Below, piece after piece: positions 56,837-64,000 of a stretch of DNA of 64,000 nucleotides; position 1 is the stretch's first letter; each line of letters opens with the position of its first letter. Under the pieces are notes generated by a model that had not been told where the DNA came from, did no database searches, and was given only the letters and a program-made list of their open reading frames with translations. The stretch spans positions 62,001-126,000 of the forward strand of contig NZ_JAAFGM010000004.1 in assembly GCF_012931985.1 (NCBI RefSeq). The letters run 5' to 3'. The stretch is from Candidatus Roseilinea sp. NK_OTU-006. Lineage in GTDB: Bacteria; Chloroflexota; Anaerolineae; J036; Brachytrichaceae. A program made the translations under genes and the position numbers.

Positions 56837-59386
56837 GTGATCAAGAGCGCGCGCGTATCTCCTCTCCTCGCGCTCGCGTGCGTCGCAGGCATCGTCGCCC
56901 TCAGCCGCCCTTCCTACGCCGAACCGGCGCGCCAGCCAAACATCCGCGTCAGCATGGTCGTGGATGCTGGGTTCAACGCCTACGTCAAGGAGAACGCCTG
57001 GACGCCCCTGCGTGTCACGCTGGTCAATGCCGGCGATCCGATCGAAGGCGAGTTAGAGTTGACCAATACCAGCCTAGCCACGACCGAGCGATTCGCCCAG
57101 CCGGTTTTGCTGGGCCGCAACGCCCGCCGGCAGGTGATGCTCTACGCACCGCCCGGCAGCGACTCGTTGGAGGTGCGGCTGGTCTCCGACAGCCGGGTCA
57201 TCGCGTCCGTCACGCCGGTCGCCCGTCAACTCGCGCCCGACGACCGATTGGTGCTGATCGCCAGCGACCCGCCCGATGCGTTTAACTTCATCGGCGACGT
57301 GCGCGCGCCCAACGGCAGCACCAGTGCGCTGGCCCTGCTCCGCCTTGACCAGTTTCCGGATCGCGTTGCGGCTCTCAGCATTGCAGACGCCATCGTCCTC
57401 GACAACGTGGACACCGGCGCCTTCACCCAGGCGCAGCGCGACGCCATCCGGCAATGGGTGGCGAGCGGCGGGCATTTGATCCTGGCCGGCGGGCCGAACG
57501 CCGAGCTGGTGCTCAGAGGATTGAGCGAAATCGCGCCCGGCCGGCCGGCGCGCGCGCTTACCAATGCCGATGCCGACGCACTGACCGCGTTGATAGCACC
57601 TGTCGCGGACAAGCCGCTCGATGCGTTCCTCCTGTCATCGCCGGTTCCGGTTGCTCGTTTACAGCCGGCCGCTTCACATGTGCGCGTCCTGGTCGGCTCG
57701 AGCGAGACGCCACTGATCCTGCGCCGCGAGATTGGGCGTGGCATGGTGGATCAACTGGCGTTCGACCCGGCGCTTGCGCCGCTGCGCAACTGGCCCGGCC
57801 GTGCCGCGCTCTTCACGATCCTGCTCGGCGGTCGCGTCGGCCTCGCCAACGACGTGGGCGTCACCGGCGAAGGCGCAGCAGCTCCCTTCGCCGCCGCCGC
57901 GTTGGCCGCCGCCAGCCCCCCATCACCGCTCGTGGTCGGCGGCTTCTTCGCGCTCTACGTGCTGGTCATCGGCCCGTTCAACTTCCTGATCCTGCGCCGA
58001 TTGCGCAAATTAAGCTGGGCATGGGTCACCGCGCCGGTCATCGTGATTGCGTTCACCGGGCTCGGCCTACTCACGGGCTTCCGTCTGCAAGGCAACCAAC
58101 CACACGTGCACCGACTGAGCGTGACGCTGGGCGACGCAACGACGGGCGACGCACAGACCTTCGGCGTGTTCGGCCTGTTCTCGCCGCGCCGTACACAAGC
58201 CACCCTGGAAGCCGGGCGCTCGCTCATGCGCCTGGTGGAGCCGCCGCGCAATCCGGACGAGCCGGCAGACGCCGTCACCCTCGCCATCGGCGAACCCAGC
58301 CGCATCCTCGGCATCACCGTGACGAACAGCAACTTGCGCACGGTATACGCGCGCGATGGCGCAATGCTGCCGCCCATCCACGCATCCTTGCGCTTCATCC
58401 CAGGCACAGGCGACGCCGCAGCGACCCTCGCCGGCGCAATTCGCAACGATACGCCGCATCGTCTGCGCCATTGCGCCATCGTCGCCGGCAAGGACTATCA
58501 AACCATCGGCGACATCGCGCCCGGCGTGCTGACCAACGTCGAGCTCAAACTCACCATCGGCCATCCGCATTCCCTGCCGCTCCTGCGCACCATCAACACC
58601 GGCCGCGACATGCCATACGGGGGGGTACCCGGCCTTGGCGCTTCTAGACGAACATCCCGATTGCATTCATCGGGCAGCTTCACGAGCCTGGCCGGAAAGT
58701 ATCCTTTCGAGCAGAACACGCCGCCCTTAGCCGATGCCCTGGTGCACTGGCAGGATTTCAGCGACGAGCCGATTCGCCAGGACGCCCAGTTCGGGTTGGT
58801 CAGCGCCATCTTCGGCGCCGAAAGCGCCGGACCAGGCGTGTACCTCGGCTGCTGGGAGTGGCGCGATGAGACCGGCGCGCAGATCGCAGGCGCAAGCTAT
58901 ACCGACCGCGCGCTCCGCTTATGGCGCTTGCCGGTCGAACAGCACCTCGCTGCAGCAGGCGAGACGCTGCCGCCCGATATCTTCACCTGGAACATCATCG
59001 CCACCAACGCCAGGATTGAGCTGAACGACAACGGCCTGCTGATGGAGCCTGGAGAACACATCATCGCGCTGATCCCCTGGCTGGACATGCGCGCCGCAAG
59101 CACAATGGCCCTCATCGCGTTAAACATCGAGTTCGATAGCGCCAGCACATCCCTCAGCGCGCTGCAGGACGCATCCATCGCGCTCTTCAACTGGCAGACG
59201 CGCGCCTTCGAAGCAGTGATCAACGACGCTTCGGACCTTACGACGCAAAACACCCACAGTGGGCCATATCTCTCGCCCAGCGGCCAGATCTTCATCAAGG
59301 TCAGCTCGCCCATGGATTCGCTCACGCTCACCCGCCTGGCGACGAGCGCCGAAGTGCGCGCGGGCGCGCGGCGACCGCAACCGTGA
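56837..59386 (+). CDS. Large exported/membrane protein with GATase-like domain
   Basis: An 849-residue protein from a GTG directly after a TATAAT box; upstream in-frame starts are less likely. An N-terminal signal (LLALACVAGIVALSRPSYA) is followed by beta-rich regions. A glutamine-amidotransferase-like flavodoxin fold appears around residues 160-235 (VDTGAFTQAQRDAIRQWVAS then GGHLILAGG), without its catalytic triad being evident. Two membrane helices lie near residues 370-430. The rest is an external beta-rich domain. Similar membrane proteins occur near von Willebrand/BatA-type complexes, but no such neighbour is present. Function unknown. Confidence 0.6.
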   Translation: MIKSARVSPLLALACVAGIVALSRPSYAEPARQPNIRVSMVVDAGFNAYVKENAWTPLRVTLVNAGDPIEGELELTNTSLATTERFAQPVLLGRNARRQVMLYAPPGSDSLEVRLVSDSRVIASVTPVARQLAPDDRLVLIASDPPDAFNFIGDVRAPNGSTSALALLRLDQFPDRVAALSIADAIVLDNVDTGAFTQAQRDAIRQWVASGGHLILAGGPNAELVLRGLSEIAPGRPARALTNADADALTALIAPVADKPLDAFLLSSPVPVARLQPAASHVRVLVGSSETPLILRREIGRGMVDQLAFDPALAPLRNWPGRAALFTILLGGRVGLANDVGVTGEGAAAPFAAAALAAASPPSPLVVGGFFALYVLVIGPFNFLILRRLRKLSWAWVTAPVIVIAFTGLGLLTGFRLQGNQPHVHRLSVTLGDATTGDAQTFGVFGLFSPRRTQATLEAGRSLMRLVEPPRNPDEPADAVTLAIGEPSRILGITVTNSNLRTVYARDGAMLPPIHASLRFIPGTGDAAATLAGAIRNDTPHRLRHCAIVAGKDYQTIGDIAPGVLTNVELKLTIGHPHSLPLLRTINTGRDMPYGGVPGLGASRRTSRLHSSGSFTSLAGKYPFEQNTPPLADALVHWQDFSDEPIRQDAQFGLVSAIFGAESAGPGVYLGCWEWRDETGAQIAGASYTDRALRLWRLPVEQHLAAAGETLPPDIFTWNIIATNARIELNDNGLLMEPGEHIIALIPWLDMRAASTMALIALNIEFDSASTSLSALQDASIALFNWQTRAFEAVINDASDLTTQNTHSGPYLSPSGQIFIKVSSPMDSLTLTRLATSAEVRAGARRPQP

Positions 59387-59445
59387 CGACTCCGGGCCGC
59401 GCCGAGCCGTCGGTTGCGATAAGATAGCGCCTCGGGACGTGACGC

Positions 59446-60927
59446 ATGGAGGTAAACACATTTGTGGAACCCTTGATCTTCGAGTTGTCCTCGCCGGGGC
59501 GCCAGGGTGTTCGCCTGCCCGAGAGCGACGTGCCGTGTTACGAGTTGCCCTCGGATCTGCTGCGCGAGCGGCTGCCGCTGCCGGAAGTGAGCCAGGTTGA
59601 CGTGACGCGCCACTTTACGCGGCTTTCGCAGTTGAATTTTGCGATAGACACGACGTTGTATCCGCTCGGCAGTTGCACCATGAAATACAACCCGCGTGTC
59701 AATGAGGACGCAGCGCGGTTGCCCGGCTTCGCCCTGCTCCACCCACTCACCGACGCGGACGCAGCGCAGGGCGCGCTGTGCCTGATGTACGAGCTACAGA
59801 CCTATCTGGCCGAAATCGCGGGATTCAAAGGCGTCAGCCTGCAACCCGCCGCCGGCGCGCAAGGCGAGTTCACCGGCATCTTGATGATGCGCGCCTACCA
59901 CGCCGACCGCGGCGACCACAAGCGGACGAAGATGCTGATCCCCGACAGCGCGCACGGCACCAACCCGGCGTCCTCGGCCATGGCCGGCCTACACGTCGTC
60001 GAGATCCCATCCGACGCGCGCGGCAACGTAGACCTCGCTGCGCTCCGGGCACAGCTCGACGATACGGTATGCGGCCTGATGATCACCAACCCGAATACCC
60101 TGGGCATGTTCGAGGAACACATCGAGGAAGTCTGCGCGCTGGTTCATGCTGCCGGCGGCCTGGTCTACGGCGACGGCGCCAATATGAACGCGCTGCTCGG
60201 CATCGCCAAGCCAGGTGAGATCGGCTTCGACGTGATGCACTACAACCTGCACAAGACCTTCAGCACGCCACACGGCGGCGGCGGCCCAGGCAGCGGGCCG
60301 GTGGCGGCCAACGAGAAATTGGTAGACTTCCTGCCCGGCCCGATCGTGCGCGCGGTGCCGGACGGAGAGGACGACTGGCGCTACGAATGGCACATGCCGC
60401 CCAAGAGCATCGGGCGCATGCGCGCCTTCCACGGCAACTTCGGTATGCTGGTGCGGGCCTTCACCTACATCCGCGTGCACGGCGAAGCCGGGTTGCGCGC
60501 AGTGAGCCAGCACGCCGTGTTGAACGCCAACTACGTGCAGGCCCGACTGCGCGGCGTCTATCCCTTCCCGCACGGCGAACGCTTCTGTATGCACGAGACA
60601 TGCGCCCAGGGCAAGATCGCCGACGCGCCATCGGTCGTCGCGCTGGACATTTCCAAGCGCCTGATGGACTATGGCTTTCACCCCCCGACCAACTACTTCC
60701 CGTTGCCTAAGATCGTGCCTGAGGCGCTGTTGATCGAACCGACCGAGACCGAATCTAAGCAGACGCTCGACCGCTTCTGCGACGCGATGCTCCAAATCGC
60801 CGAAGAAGCGCGGCACAATCCGCAACTGTTGAAGGATGCGCCGCACAGCGCACCGATGAAGCGCCTGGACGAGGTGAAGGCTGCCAAGGAGCTGGTGCTG
60901 TGCTGCGTGATCGCCGATGATGAGTGA
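59446..60927 (+). CDS. gcvPB: Glycine dehydrogenase (decarboxylating) subunit 2
   Basis: A 493-residue P-protein subunit of the glycine cleavage system. The conserved [39 protein letters not shown] and the PLP-lysine segment [16 protein letters not shown] are present, together with the C-terminal [17 protein letters not shown]. It must pair with a GcvPA subunit, which is not in this window. Neither GcvH nor GcvT is adjacent. It is followed, with a slight possible overlap, by an FKBP gene. Confidence 0.95.
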   Translation: MEVNTFVEPLIFELSSPGRQGVRLPESDVPCYELPSDLLRERLPLPEVSQVDVTRHFTRLSQLNFAIDTTLYPLGSCTMKYNPRVNEDAARLPGFALLHPLTDADAAQGALCLMYELQTYLAEIAGFKGVSLQPAAGAQGEFTGILMMRAYHADRGDHKRTKMLIPDSAHGTNPASSAMAGLHVVEIPSDARGNVDLAALRAQLDDTVCGLMITNPNTLGMFEEHIEEVCALVHAAGGLVYGDGANMNALLGIAKPGEIGFDVMHYNLHKTFSTPHGGGGPGSGPVAANEKLVDFLPGPIVRAVPDGEDDWRYEWHMPPKSIGRMRAFHGNFGMLVRAFTYIRVHGEAGLRAVSQHAVLNANYVQARLRGVYPFPHGERFCMHETCAQGKIADAPSVVALDISKRLMDYGFHPPTNYFPLPKIVPEALLIEPTETESKQTLDRFCDAMLQIAEEARHNPQLLKDAPHSAPMKRLDEVKAAKELVLCCVIADDE

Positions 60928-60973
60928 TTGGCATCAGAGGCTGAGCACCTTAACAGATGGGACAACTGGACCG

Positions 60974-61480
60974 ATGTCGAAACAACTCGCGAACACCTGG
61001 CTGATTACCGGAACGATCGCCCTCGCGACCGTGGCGCTGTTGGCGCTCTCTTTCGTCGGGGGCGGCCCAAGCGCGCCGGCGATAGCCCCGGCCCCGCAAG
61101 CGCCGCCGGCCCTGGCGCAGTTGCCCAACCCCTCGGCGCAGCTCGTCACCACCGCCTCAGGACTACAGTATTTTGACGAAGTGGTCGGCACAGGTGCACA
61201 GCCGCAGCCCGGGCAGACCGTGATCGTGCACTACACTGGTTATCTGGACAACGGCACGGTGTTCGATAGCTCCATCAGCCGCGGCCAGCCGTTCGAATTC
61301 GTCCTTGGCGCAGGACAGGTCATCCGCGGCTGGGACGAGGGGCTGGCCACCATGCGCGTGGGTGGCAAGCGCCGGCTCATCATCCCACCGGAGCTGGCCT
61401 ACGGCGCAGCCGGGGCCGGCGGCGTTATCCCGCCCAATGCGCGGCTCACCTTCGATGTAGAACTGCTCGGTGTAAGGTGA
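60974..61480 (+). CDS. FKBP-type peptidyl-prolyl isomerase, membrane-anchored
   Basis: A 168-residue protein: N-terminal membrane anchor ([18 protein letters not shown]), a Pro/Ala linker, then one FKBP domain with [40 protein letters not shown] and [18 protein letters not shown]. All the usual active-site aromatic residues are there. It should assist folding outside the cytoplasm. ATG 60974 is preferred; an in-frame ATG at 60917 would overlap gcvPB. Confidence 0.9.
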   Translation: MSKQLANTWLITGTIALATVALLALSFVGGGPSAPAIAPAPQAPPALAQLPNPSAQLVTTASGLQYFDEVVGTGAQPQPGQTVIVHYTGYLDNGTVFDSSISRGQPFEFVLGAGQVIRGWDEGLATMRVGGKRRLIIPPELAYGAAGAGGVIPPNARLTFDVELLGVR

Positions 61481-61644
61481 CTCACAGCCCGCTGAACCCG
61501 CGCTGCGTCAACTGGATGCCGGCCGGGACTTCATCAGGCGTGAGCAGCTCCCCCGATCACCCCAGCGCCGCCGACCCCCACCCAGCAACTGCAACATCGC
61601 TGCTCACAGCGCGGGCGACCTCGACAGGACAGGCGAAGCAATGG

Positions 61645-61677
61645 AGAGCCGCAGATGCTCGGAGCATCTGCGGCTCT
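61645..61677. terminator. Hairpin between convergent FKBP and nrfA genes
   Basis: AGAGCCGCAGATGCT and its exact complement form a 15-bp stem with a CGG loop. It lies in the 253-base gap between convergent genes. No strong T run follows, so it may act as a bidirectional barrier. I see no gene in that gap. Confidence 0.6.
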
Positions 61678-61733
61678 GCCTTGCCGTTGCGGTCGTCGGT
61701 CAGACTGGCGCAGGCCCTTTCAGGCACCTCACC

Positions 61734-63158
61734 CTACGGCTTAGGTGTCGCCCACGGCGCGATGGCAAGCTGGCCCTGGCGGGCGTAGTCAATCGCCTCA
61801 CCGAGGATGCGCATGGTTTCTTGCGGCGCGTGGAAGCCCATCGAGTTTTCAGCATTCACGTAGTCCACCCAAAAGCTGGCTTTGCGTTGAAACTCCTGCG
61901 CCTGTGCGATGCGATCCTCCGGCGCGCCGTTGGCCTTGGCGGCTTGGATATCGTTGATGAGCGCCACTAACGCCCCTGTCGCGCGGTCCATCTGCGCAAA
62001 CGTTCGATCTTGGATCAGGTTCACACGGGCGAGAATATCGCGCTCGCTTTGGTGATGGCACGTTTGGCAGGCGTTGTTGATATTCAGCATCGGACTGCGC
62101 ACATGATGGTCGCTGATCTTCACTGCGCCGACGCGCTGGTAGGGCATGTGACAGTCGGCGCAGGCCACACCGTTGGCCGCATGGACACCCTGGCTCCACA
62201 TTTCGAACTCCGGATGCTGTGCTTTCAGCGTTGGGGCCTCGGTAAGCTTGTGCCTCCAGTCCTTGAAGCCAATTCCTTGGTAGTAACTGTAAATCGCCTC
62301 GATAGTTAAGCCTTGGTGCCACGGGTAAGTCACTTTCTTCTCTTGGCCGGCAAAGTAATACTCGACGTGACATTGGGCGCACACCAGCGAGCGCATTTCC
62401 TGGCGCGAAGCCATTGTGTTAGGGTCGTACTCGCTTTTACGGTCGCCGGCGCGCCAACGCTCGATGCTAGGCAGGTGCGGCACAGCGTAGTCCGACCGAG
62501 CTAGCGCACGAATGCCGTCAATAAAGGCCGGGCGCGTCACGCGGATAGCCATATTCTCCGGCGTGTGGCAGTCGTTGCACGTGATCGGATGTTCCACCAG
62601 TTTTGTCGCCTCAGCGTAGGGCATGGGGTTGATGATCTCGAAGCCTTTGTAGATGGCTTCTTCACGATTCTCCGGCGGGACACCGGCCTCGATTCCTTTC
62701 TGGTAATAAGCTGGCAATACCGAAGAGTGACAATGCAAACACGCGCCCGGCTGCTTGAACTGTTTTACGCGCTCGCTCTCGCGCTGATCAATCAGCATGT
62801 AGGCGTGGCCGCGATCCTCGCGGAAGTCCACACTGAACGGCATGCCGGCCCAAATCGTCCTCCAACGGTCGTCTTTATCCAACTTCTGAATAGCCTCACT
62901 GCCACCATAACGGGTACGTTCGATATCCACTGCGCGCAGGTAAGCGTCATACTGCATGGGATAGTTCAGCCCCCACTGCTTTGGATCTACGACATCTTCA
63001 GAAAGTGCCACGACGCGAAAGGCATCTTGCCGGCCTTCGCGTTGACGCTCGCTGATGTTTTGCATCAGCAGTAGTATGCCGGCGGTCACCAGCGCAATCA
63101 CCGCAGTTGCAACAAGATAAACGCCAAGGGGAATATCGCTGAGCGAAAACCGCTTCAT
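61734..63158 (-). CDS. nrfA: Cytochrome c nitrite reductase catalytic subunit (pentaheme c552)
   Basis: A 474-residue NrfA that reduces nitrite to ammonium outside the membrane. Five heme motifs are seen: CLHCH (140-144), CNDCH (194-198), CAQCH (260-264), CADCH (333-337) and CQTCH (364-368). The CAQCHVEYYF segment, conserved near the calcium and active site, confirms the family. The active-site heme, normally CxxCK, is CxxCH here, a variant known in some NrfA lineages. A hydrophobic segment at ~13-33 probably anchors it. It lies 23 bases after nrfH. Confidence 0.93.
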   Translation of the reverse strand: MKRFSLSDIPLGVYLVATAVIALVTAGILLLMQNISERQREGRQDAFRVVALSEDVVDPKQWGLNYPMQYDAYLRAVDIERTRYGGSEAIQKLDKDDRWRTIWAGMPFSVDFREDRGHAYMLIDQRESERVKQFKQPGACLHCHSSVLPAYYQKGIEAGVPPENREEAIYKGFEIINPMPYAEATKLVEHPITCNDCHTPENMAIRVTRPAFIDGIRALARSDYAVPHLPSIERWRAGDRKSEYDPNTMASRQEMRSLVCAQCHVEYYFAGQEKKVTYPWHQGLTIEAIYSYYQGIGFKDWRHKLTEAPTLKAQHPEFEMWSQGVHAANGVACADCHMPYQRVGAVKISDHHVRSPMLNINNACQTCHHQSERDILARVNLIQDRTFAQMDRATGALVALINDIQAAKANGAPEDRIAQAQEFQRKASFWVDYVNAENSMGFHAPQETMRILGEAIDYARQGQLAIAPWATPKP

Positions 63159-63181
63159 AGCTCGGCTCCTCCTCTACTTTT

Positions 63182-63661
63182 TTACTTTGCAGCGTGGCCG
63201 ACGTCACGGTGACAAGTGATGCAATTCACCGGCGCATTCGGCTCGACTAAATGCTCAGGCAATTGGCTCACCATCTGCCGGTGACAATCCTGGCAGTTCT
63301 CCAACACAATGCGCGCGCTCGCTTCGCGCATACGGATCGGTTCATGCCAATCTTGGAACGTGAAGGCGCGCGAATGGTGATAGCCATTCTCGAGCTTAGT
63401 CGCATACTTGCCAACCAGGTTATGCGGGGTATGGCAGGCGTTGCATGTCGCCACTTTATGATGGCTCGACTTCTGCCAGCTTGCGAGTTGCTCGCGCATG
63501 ATGTGACAGTTAGCGCAGGCGTTCGGATCATCGGACAAGTATGAGAAACCGCGAGCGTAGTAGAAGGTGTAACTACCCAGACCCACCAACACGCCTAACA
63601 ATGCAAACGTGACTGCTGCGAGCACAGGACGAATGTTGCCAGCCATATCGCTTTGCTTCAT
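63182..63661 (-). CDS. nrfH: Cytochrome c nitrite reductase small subunit (tetraheme quinol dehydrogenase)
   Basis: A 159-residue NapC/NirT-family protein with one N-terminal membrane helix (VLAAVTFALLGVLVGLGSYT). Its four heme sites are CANCH (49-53), CNACH (73-77), CQDCH (123-127) and CITCH (147-151). It oxidises membrane quinol and feeds electrons to NrfA. The order nrfH-nrfA is the usual one. Together they allow respiratory nitrite ammonification or nitrite detoxification. Confidence 0.93.
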   Translation of the reverse strand: MKQSDMAGNIRPVLAAVTFALLGVLVGLGSYTFYYARGFSYLSDDPNACANCHIMREQLASWQKSSHHKVATCNACHTPHNLVGKYATKLENGYHHSRAFTFQDWHEPIRMREASARIVLENCQDCHRQMVSQLPEHLVEPNAPVNCITCHRDVGHAAK

Positions 63662-63802
63662 TCATTCTGACCGAAGCGCATCTAGGGCGTACTAGCCGTT
63701 TTATCAGTTCAGACTACGCCGACCGTCCATCCATGGGGTCAGGAGCGCTACACCAGCATACACACACCCGCACCTGCGGACTGTGACAGAACTCACTCCA
63801 AA

Positions 63803-63835
63803 GCAAACGGGGCCTCTTCACGAGGCCCCGTTTGC
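63803..63835 (-). terminator. Hairpin terminator after the rightmost minus-strand gene
   Basis: GCAAACGGGGCCTC and its exact complement form a 14-bp stem with a 5-base loop, directly after the stop at 63837. The last stem bases on the minus strand give a short T run (GTTTGC). It separates this gene from nrfH. Confidence 0.7.
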
Positions 63836-63836
63836 A

Positions 63837-64000
63837 TCACCGTCGCGCGATCTCGATGACCGGCTTGGGCGGTTCTCCCAGCGGACGCGCTTGGCCGGTA
63901 GTGGCTTCTTTCGATGGATCGTGCTTGGGCAGAATTTTGCGCGCCTGCACCATGATCTTGGTCAACTTGGCGCTGAGGTCGGTGCGATCCTGCTGGGCGA
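63837..64000 (-). CDS. C-terminal end of an unidentified protein (5' part outside window)
   Basis: An open frame entering from base 64000 gives about 53 residues ending at a TGA at 63837-63839. It reads DRTDLSAKLTKIMVQARKIL, followed by a charged, Pro-rich tail ending KPVIEIARR. I do not recognise the family. The codon pattern fits the genome and a strong hairpin follows the stop, so it is probably a real gene end. Confidence 0.6.
   Translation of the reverse strand, partial: AQQDRTDLSAKLTKIMVQARKILPKHDPSKEATTGQARPLGEPPKPVIEIARR

Overview
The window is about 64 kb of GC-rich bacterial chromosome with no phage, IS element, CRISPR array or RNA gene that I can see. I infer a member of the Chloroflexota, probably Anaerolineae-like. 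The grounds are substrate-binding lipoproteins with long Val/Glu/Lys linkers, a golvesin-type domain, Uma2 and NYN proteins, and SBP-first ABC operons. This is not proven by a marker gene.

Layout. 1-6.0 kb (minus): an SBP-ATPase-permease ABC importer of the NMT1/Tau type, continuing into a molybdenum hydroxylase of the xanthine dehydrogenase family (FAD subunit, then a 2Fe-2S/Mo fusion that leaves the window). 6.2-17.7 kb (plus): an aromatic amino acid operon. It starts with a consensus promoter, a short leader peptide packed with Tyr/Phe/Trp codons and a strong terminator. It then encodes two DAHP synthases, TyrA, AroA, AroE, AroC, an AroK-AroB fusion and AroQ, which is the whole shikimate pathway. 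A translationally coupled ECF sigma/anti-sigma pair and an aminotransferase follow. 17.7-28.1 kb: an accessory, decaying region. It holds phnL and phnM remnants, a phosphonate-type acyltransferase, repeats, a lower-GC metalloprotease/lipoprotein pair, an orphan LuxR regulator, an arsenic cluster (arsR, broken arsC, intact arsC, aquaporin, DUF6428-like), two broken CPBP proteases, an intact family II pyrophosphatase and a broken golvesin-domain protein. 28.2-37 kb: a sugar ABC operon whose last cistron is a divergent GroEL-like protein, divergent from a response regulator that converges on a hybrid histidine kinase. 37-43.4 kb: an internally deleted aldo/keto reductase, mutL (with an inserted heptamer palindrome), recJ, a methyltransferase and an M20 dipeptidase. 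43.4-50.6 kb (minus): a dipeptide/oligopeptide ABC operon with a Uma2 gene inside it. Its binding protein appears to be circularly permuted. 50.9-61.5 kb: ftsY, an RraA-like protein with a large glycosidase-like partner, a PPOX flavoprotein, a NYN-domain protein, a fatty acid hydroxylase, a large membrane protein, gcvPB and an FKBP isomerase. 61.7-64 kb (minus): the NrfHA cytochrome c nitrite reductase and the tail of an unknown gene.

The most notable observations are: (a) the aromatic leader peptide with mutually exclusive hairpins ahead of the shikimate operon, which looks like ribosome-mediated attenuation for all three aromatic amino acids; (b) the permuted peptide-binding protein, in which the usual C-terminal half precedes the usual N-terminal half; (c) a degenerate chaperonin coupled to a sugar transporter; (d) a 19-bp-arm heptamer palindrome inserted in frame in mutL; and (e) intercistronic hairpins after the binding-protein gene in all three ABC operons.
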